Positions 61,518-64,000 of a stretch of 64,000 nucleotides of DNA are shown piece by piece. Each line of letters begins with the position of its first letter. Positions within the stretch are counted from its first letter, which is position 1. The stretch is from Rhizobium sp. ASV8. Lineage in GTDB: Bacteria; Pseudomonadota; Alphaproteobacteria; Rhizobiales; Rhizobiaceae. Below the pieces are notes generated by a model, which did not search any database, was not told the DNA's origin, and saw only the letters and a list, made by a program, of their open reading frames with translations. Position numbers and translations under genes: made by a program. The stretch spans positions 103,183 to 167,182 of the forward strand of contig NZ_JAELUG010000002.1 of NCBI RefSeq assembly GCF_016429255.1. Reading direction: 5' to 3'.

Positions 61518-62294
61518 TTAGAAGTCCGAACCCGCAAGCGCGACCGTATTTCTGCCGCCCGCTTTCGCGGCGTAAAGGTTTCTGTCCGCGTCGCCAAGGC
61601 AGCCTTCCGCATCGAAACCTGCCTCGCAATAAACCGCGCCGATACTGGCGGAAACACGCACAATCGCGCCCGTCGATGCCCGAACATCCAGTTGCGCGAT
61701 GGCGAGCCTGACTTCCTCGCAGCGCCCAAACATATCTTCGGCAGCGAGGTCGCCGAAGAACAATACGAACTCCTCACCTCCCAGACGGCCAGTCAGATCG
61801 CCCGACCCACAATGGGCGCTGAGCAATTGTCCGACCTTCCGCAGCACCTCGTCGCCGATCGCATGCCCATATCGGTCGTTGATCGATTTGAAATGGTCGA
61901 GGTCGAGAAACAGCAGCCCTCCAGACGTGCCCATCCTGCTGATATCGGCTAGTTCCTTCTGAAAGGTCTGGCGATTGAGAATGCCGGTCAGCCCGTCCAA
62001 CCGCGATTGCGCGCGCAGCTCTTCGTAGATCTTGGCCAGCCTTACCAAAGCGGTCGCAGCGGTGGCTTCGGCCCGCCGCAGCTTCTCCGACTGATGAAAA
62101 TGCACGGCCGACACTGGAATAGCGATCGTCAGCGGGCACACGATAGCCATCAGCAGGCCGGCGCCGTCGACCTGACCGCCAAGAAGCGGCACGATACTGA
62201 AGCAGATCGCCAGCGAAGCCGCGAGAGACAACAGACCGCTCAGAACGGCTTTGAACAGGACAACACGCATAGCGGACCGGCGGATCATTGGCAC
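61518..62294 (-). CDS. Diguanylate cyclase (GGDEF protein, membrane-bound)
   Basis: This 258-residue protein has two hydrophobic segments (about 14-40 and 45-66), a short helical linker (LRRAEATAATALVRLAKIYEELRAQS) and a GGDEF domain at about 95-255. The active-site motif is GGEEF, and LFLDLDHFKSINDRYGHAIGDEVLRKVG is intact, so it should make c-di-GMP. The inhibitory I-site RxxD before GGEEF is not present (GSGD instead), so product inhibition there is unlikely. Start is GTG 62294 or ATG 62288, neither with a strong ribosome site. Confidence 0.9.
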   Translation of the reverse strand: MPMIRRSAMRVVLFKAVLSGLLSLAASLAICFSIVPLLGGQVDGAGLLMAIVCPLTIAIPVSAVHFHQSEKLRRAEATAATALVRLAKIYEELRAQSRLDGLTGILNRQTFQKELADISRMGTSGGLLFLDLDHFKSINDRYGHAIGDEVLRKVGQLLSAHCGSGDLTGRLGGEEFVLFFGDLAAEDMFGRCEEVRLAIAQLDVRASTGAIVRVSASIGAVYCEAGFDAEGCLGDADRNLYAAKAGGRNTVALAGSDF

Positions 62295-62807
62295 TGAGGT
62301 CCAATAGCGATGATTTCCTTAAGATCCTCTACATGAATGAGTAAAAACCTATGTATCTGGATCATGCATGCCCGCTCGCTCGCCAGGTGCCGATGGGCTA
62401 GGCCGTACAGGGTGATTTTCATCGCCGCCAGTAATGTCGCTTACCGATTTCCGTTCACAAGGATTGATCCTGATCTCCGTGAAGCGCGCCATAGCGCTCG
62501 CGCCGCCGATCTCGAGGCATCTGCTGATCAGACCTTCCGACGGACTCGATATGGACTTGGAGAAGCCGACCTCGAATTATTGTACACAATGTTTTGCAAT
62601 ATGGCCCTCTCCTTGCATCTTCCAGCTTCCGAATTCGTCGAGATTAGTTCAGCATCGCCGCAAAATTTCCCGTGATTGTGAATGAACGGGCAATTACGAA
62701 AGGCACAGTTGTTATGGGTGTTCTTTTATTGTAGACAATCATGTGTGCAAAATAAGCCAAGCGGAGGAGCGCGGCATTGCACAGAATGAAAAAATGGGAG
62801 GACCTTA
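62295..62807. promoter_or_regulatory. Long leader of the aapJ-like gene with two GntR-type sites
   Basis: This 513-nt stretch has no gene I can support; frames at 62337-62685 lack ribosome sites. It holds ATTGTACACAAT (62579-62590) and ATTGTAGACAAT (62728-62739), two near-perfect palindromes 149 nt apart, of the kind used by GntR-family FCD regulators. The second is about 70 nt before the start codon. The regulator gene is not in the window. Confidence 0.55.
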
Positions 62808-63836
62808 ATGAAACGTGGGATCTTATGGGCAAGCGTTGCATGCGCGCTTGCAACCTTCGGCGCACTGGCGCCAACGGCTTCTCGGGCAGATACGCTCGAC
62901 ACGGTCAGGCAGCGCGGCAAGGTGGTATGTGGGGTGTCCATCGCCAATCCAGGCTTTGCAGCGCCTGACGACAAGGGCCGGATGGAAGGATTCGATGCCG
63001 ATATCTGCCGTGCCGTCGCAGCCGCGGTGTTTGGTGACGGCGATAAGGTCGAATTCGTCCCCACGAATATCAACACCCGCTTCCAGGCGCTTCAATCCGG
63101 CGAAATCGATATTCTGTCCCGACAGACGACACTGACCTTTTCCCGCGATGCCTCACTGGGTCTCGATTTCGGCCCCTATGTATTCTTTGACGGCCAGGGC
63201 CTGATGGTTCCGAAATCGTTGGGGATCACCAGCGCCAAGGAACTGAAGGACGCTGCCATCTGCACCTTGCCCGGAACGACCACGGCGCAGAATCTCACCG
63301 ACTTCTTCAAGGCCCAGGGCGCCAAGTTCGAGATGGTCGTATTCGAGAGCCCCGACGAAAATCGCGCTGCCTTTTTCGGCGGCCGCTGCGAAGCCATCTC
63401 GTCGGACCGCTCCGACCTCGCTTCGATCCGTGCGGTTGCCAACAACCCGAATGACTATGTCATTCTTCCCGAAACCATTTCGAAGGAACCGCTTGCTCCC
63501 GCCGTTCGCCAAAACGATTCAAACTGGCGAGATATCTTATCCTGGTCCACATGGATGCTGATGGCGGCAGAGGAAAAAGGCATTACTCAAGCCAATGTCG
63601 ACGAGAAGCTGAAAAGCGACGACCAGGAAGTCCAGCGCATGCTTGGCGTGACGGATGAGCTCGGGCCGATGCTCAAGCTGGACAAGAAATGGGGCTACAA
63701 CATCATCAAGTCGGTCGGCAATTATGGTGAGATCTTCGAGCGCAATCTCGGGGAAAAGACCAAGCTTGGCCTGACCCGAGGTCCGAACACGCCTTGGAAT
63801 GCCGGGGGCCTGCTCTACGCACCGCCTTTCCGCTAA
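62808..63836 (+). CDS. General L-amino-acid ABC transporter substrate-binding protein (AapJ/BztA-like)
   Basis: The 342-residue protein starts at ATG 62808, which has GGGAGG upstream. The signal peptide ends near SRA-DTLDTV. It has RQRGKVVCGVSIANPGFAAPDDKGRMEGFDADICRAVAAAVFG, VEFVPTNINTRFQALQSGEIDILSRQTTLTFSRDASLGLDFGPYVFFDGQG, and ends NTPWNAGGLLYAPPFR, all AapJ features. Unlike the usual aapJQMP operon, no permease gene follows in the window (164 nt remain). It may be an additional binding protein for the Aap permease or the first gene of a transporter beyond the edge. Confidence 0.9.
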   Translation: MKRGILWASVACALATFGALAPTASRADTLDTVRQRGKVVCGVSIANPGFAAPDDKGRMEGFDADICRAVAAAVFGDGDKVEFVPTNINTRFQALQSGEIDILSRQTTLTFSRDASLGLDFGPYVFFDGQGLMVPKSLGITSAKELKDAAICTLPGTTTAQNLTDFFKAQGAKFEMVVFESPDENRAAFFGGRCEAISSDRSDLASIRAVANNPNDYVILPETISKEPLAPAVRQNDSNWRDILSWSTWMLMAAEEKGITQANVDEKLKSDDQEVQRMLGVTDELGPMLKLDKKWGYNIIKSVGNYGEIFERNLGEKTKLGLTRGPNTPWNAGGLLYAPPFR

Positions 63837-63935
63837 GGCATTTCCAGGGAAACCGCGCAACGGTTTTCCGTTCGGAATGTGGAATAGTAGGAGGATTGAG
63901 CGTTTTCACGATCCAAAGAAACGCGGAAGCGCTCT
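63837..63935. repeat. RIME-like intergenic repeat, copy 2
   Basis: About 99 bp directly after the aapJ-like stop codon, matching the reverse complement of the element at 37050-37150 along its length (GGCATTTCC..., AACGGTTTTCCGTTCGGAA, GAGCGTTTTC...GCGCTCT). Opposite orientation in the two places indicates a dispersed element. Confidence 0.6.
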
Positions 63936-63944
63936 GAAGCACCC

Positions 63945-63973
63945 GTCCCGTATTCAAATATCGAATACGGGAC
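63945..63973 (+). terminator. Hairpin beyond the aapJ-like gene
   Basis: GTCCCGTATTC (63945-63955) and GAATACGGGAC (63963-63973) form a perfect 11-bp stem with a 7-nt loop. There is no T run, so it may be a Rho-dependent or structural terminator, or a stabilising stem for an mRNA end. Confidence 0.4.
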
Positions 63974-64000
63974 ATCCCCCGCTCTCGAATGTACCGGAAG

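Noticed and set aside
62337..62685. Small plus-strand frames before the aapJ-like gene
   Set aside because: No ribosome sites, overlapping frames, and a palindrome of regulatory type lies inside them.

Overview
The window is GC-rich alphaproteobacterial DNA, most likely from the Rhizobiaceae (Rhizobium/Agrobacterium type). The reasons are the many ABC uptake operons each paired with a LacI, IclR, Lrp or LysR regulator, the pccB-pccA-mcm cluster with a divergent ScfR-type regulator, a DUF1127 gene followed by hairpins with CCTCCTCCC loops (the alphaproteobacterial 'cuckoo' sRNA pattern), and intergenic mosaic repeats that look like RIME elements. I see no rRNA, tRNA, CRISPR array, prophage or intact insertion sequence. 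It reads as ordinary catabolic and regulatory chromosome or megaplasmid.

Layout. 0-9.5 kb: a truncated creatininase-family gene, a MarR regulator and an orphan peptide/opine-type solute-binding protein; a MEKHLA protein; a LysR regulator divergent from an EmrA-EmrB-type efflux pair that is followed in the same operon by a class III nucleotide cyclase. 8.8-10.5 kb: a gene-poor stretch with a mosaic repeat, an orphan terminator, one small ORF, and on the minus strand a DUF1127 gene followed by four hairpins whose loops all carry CCTCCTCCC. 10.7-15 kb: a membrane hybrid histidine kinase divergent from a NarL/FixJ response regulator, a LysE-type exporter and a DUF1194 protein. 15-22.2 kb: methylmalonyl-CoA mutase, propionyl-CoA carboxylase alpha and beta, and the divergent short-chain acyl-CoA regulator.

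22.3-34.4 kb: one sugar-catabolic locus. A long minus-strand operon nagB-nagA-ABC transporter (ATPase, binding protein, two permeases)-uxuA-uxuB faces a plus-strand operon of two Gfo/Idh/MocA oxidoreductases and a LacI regulator, with two similar LacI-type operators in the shared intergenic region. 34.4-37 kb: class B acid phosphatase, then a GlmU-like beta-helix protein and a CofD/YvcK-family protein. 37.3-44.2 kb: a polar amino-acid ABC transporter, a 1015-residue fusion (APH-type kinase, M23 peptidase fold, class III aminotransferase) and a divergent Lrp regulator with repeated candidate operators.

44.4-52.1 kb: a TonB-dependent receptor, IclR regulator, flavin monooxygenase (NtaA/SnaA/DszA type) and FecBCD-type importer without its ATPase. 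The same palindromic motif lies in both divergent promoter regions of this group, which suggests one IclR-controlled uptake-and-oxidation module. 52.1-55.2 kb: an Lrp regulator divergent from a homodimeric E1 (AceE/MdeB-like) enzyme. 55.2-60.8 kb: a LacI-controlled sugar ABC transporter (again without ATPase) with a GH172/DUF2961 glycosidase and a 36-bp inverted-repeat operator. 60.9-64 kb: a small secreted or anchored protein, a diguanylate cyclase, and an AapJ-like amino-acid binding protein preceded by two ATTGTANACAAT sites.

Starts were moved from the longest ORF where a Shine-Dalgarno sequence, signal peptide or gene overlap argued for it. All family names come from motif recognition by eye; no database search was run.
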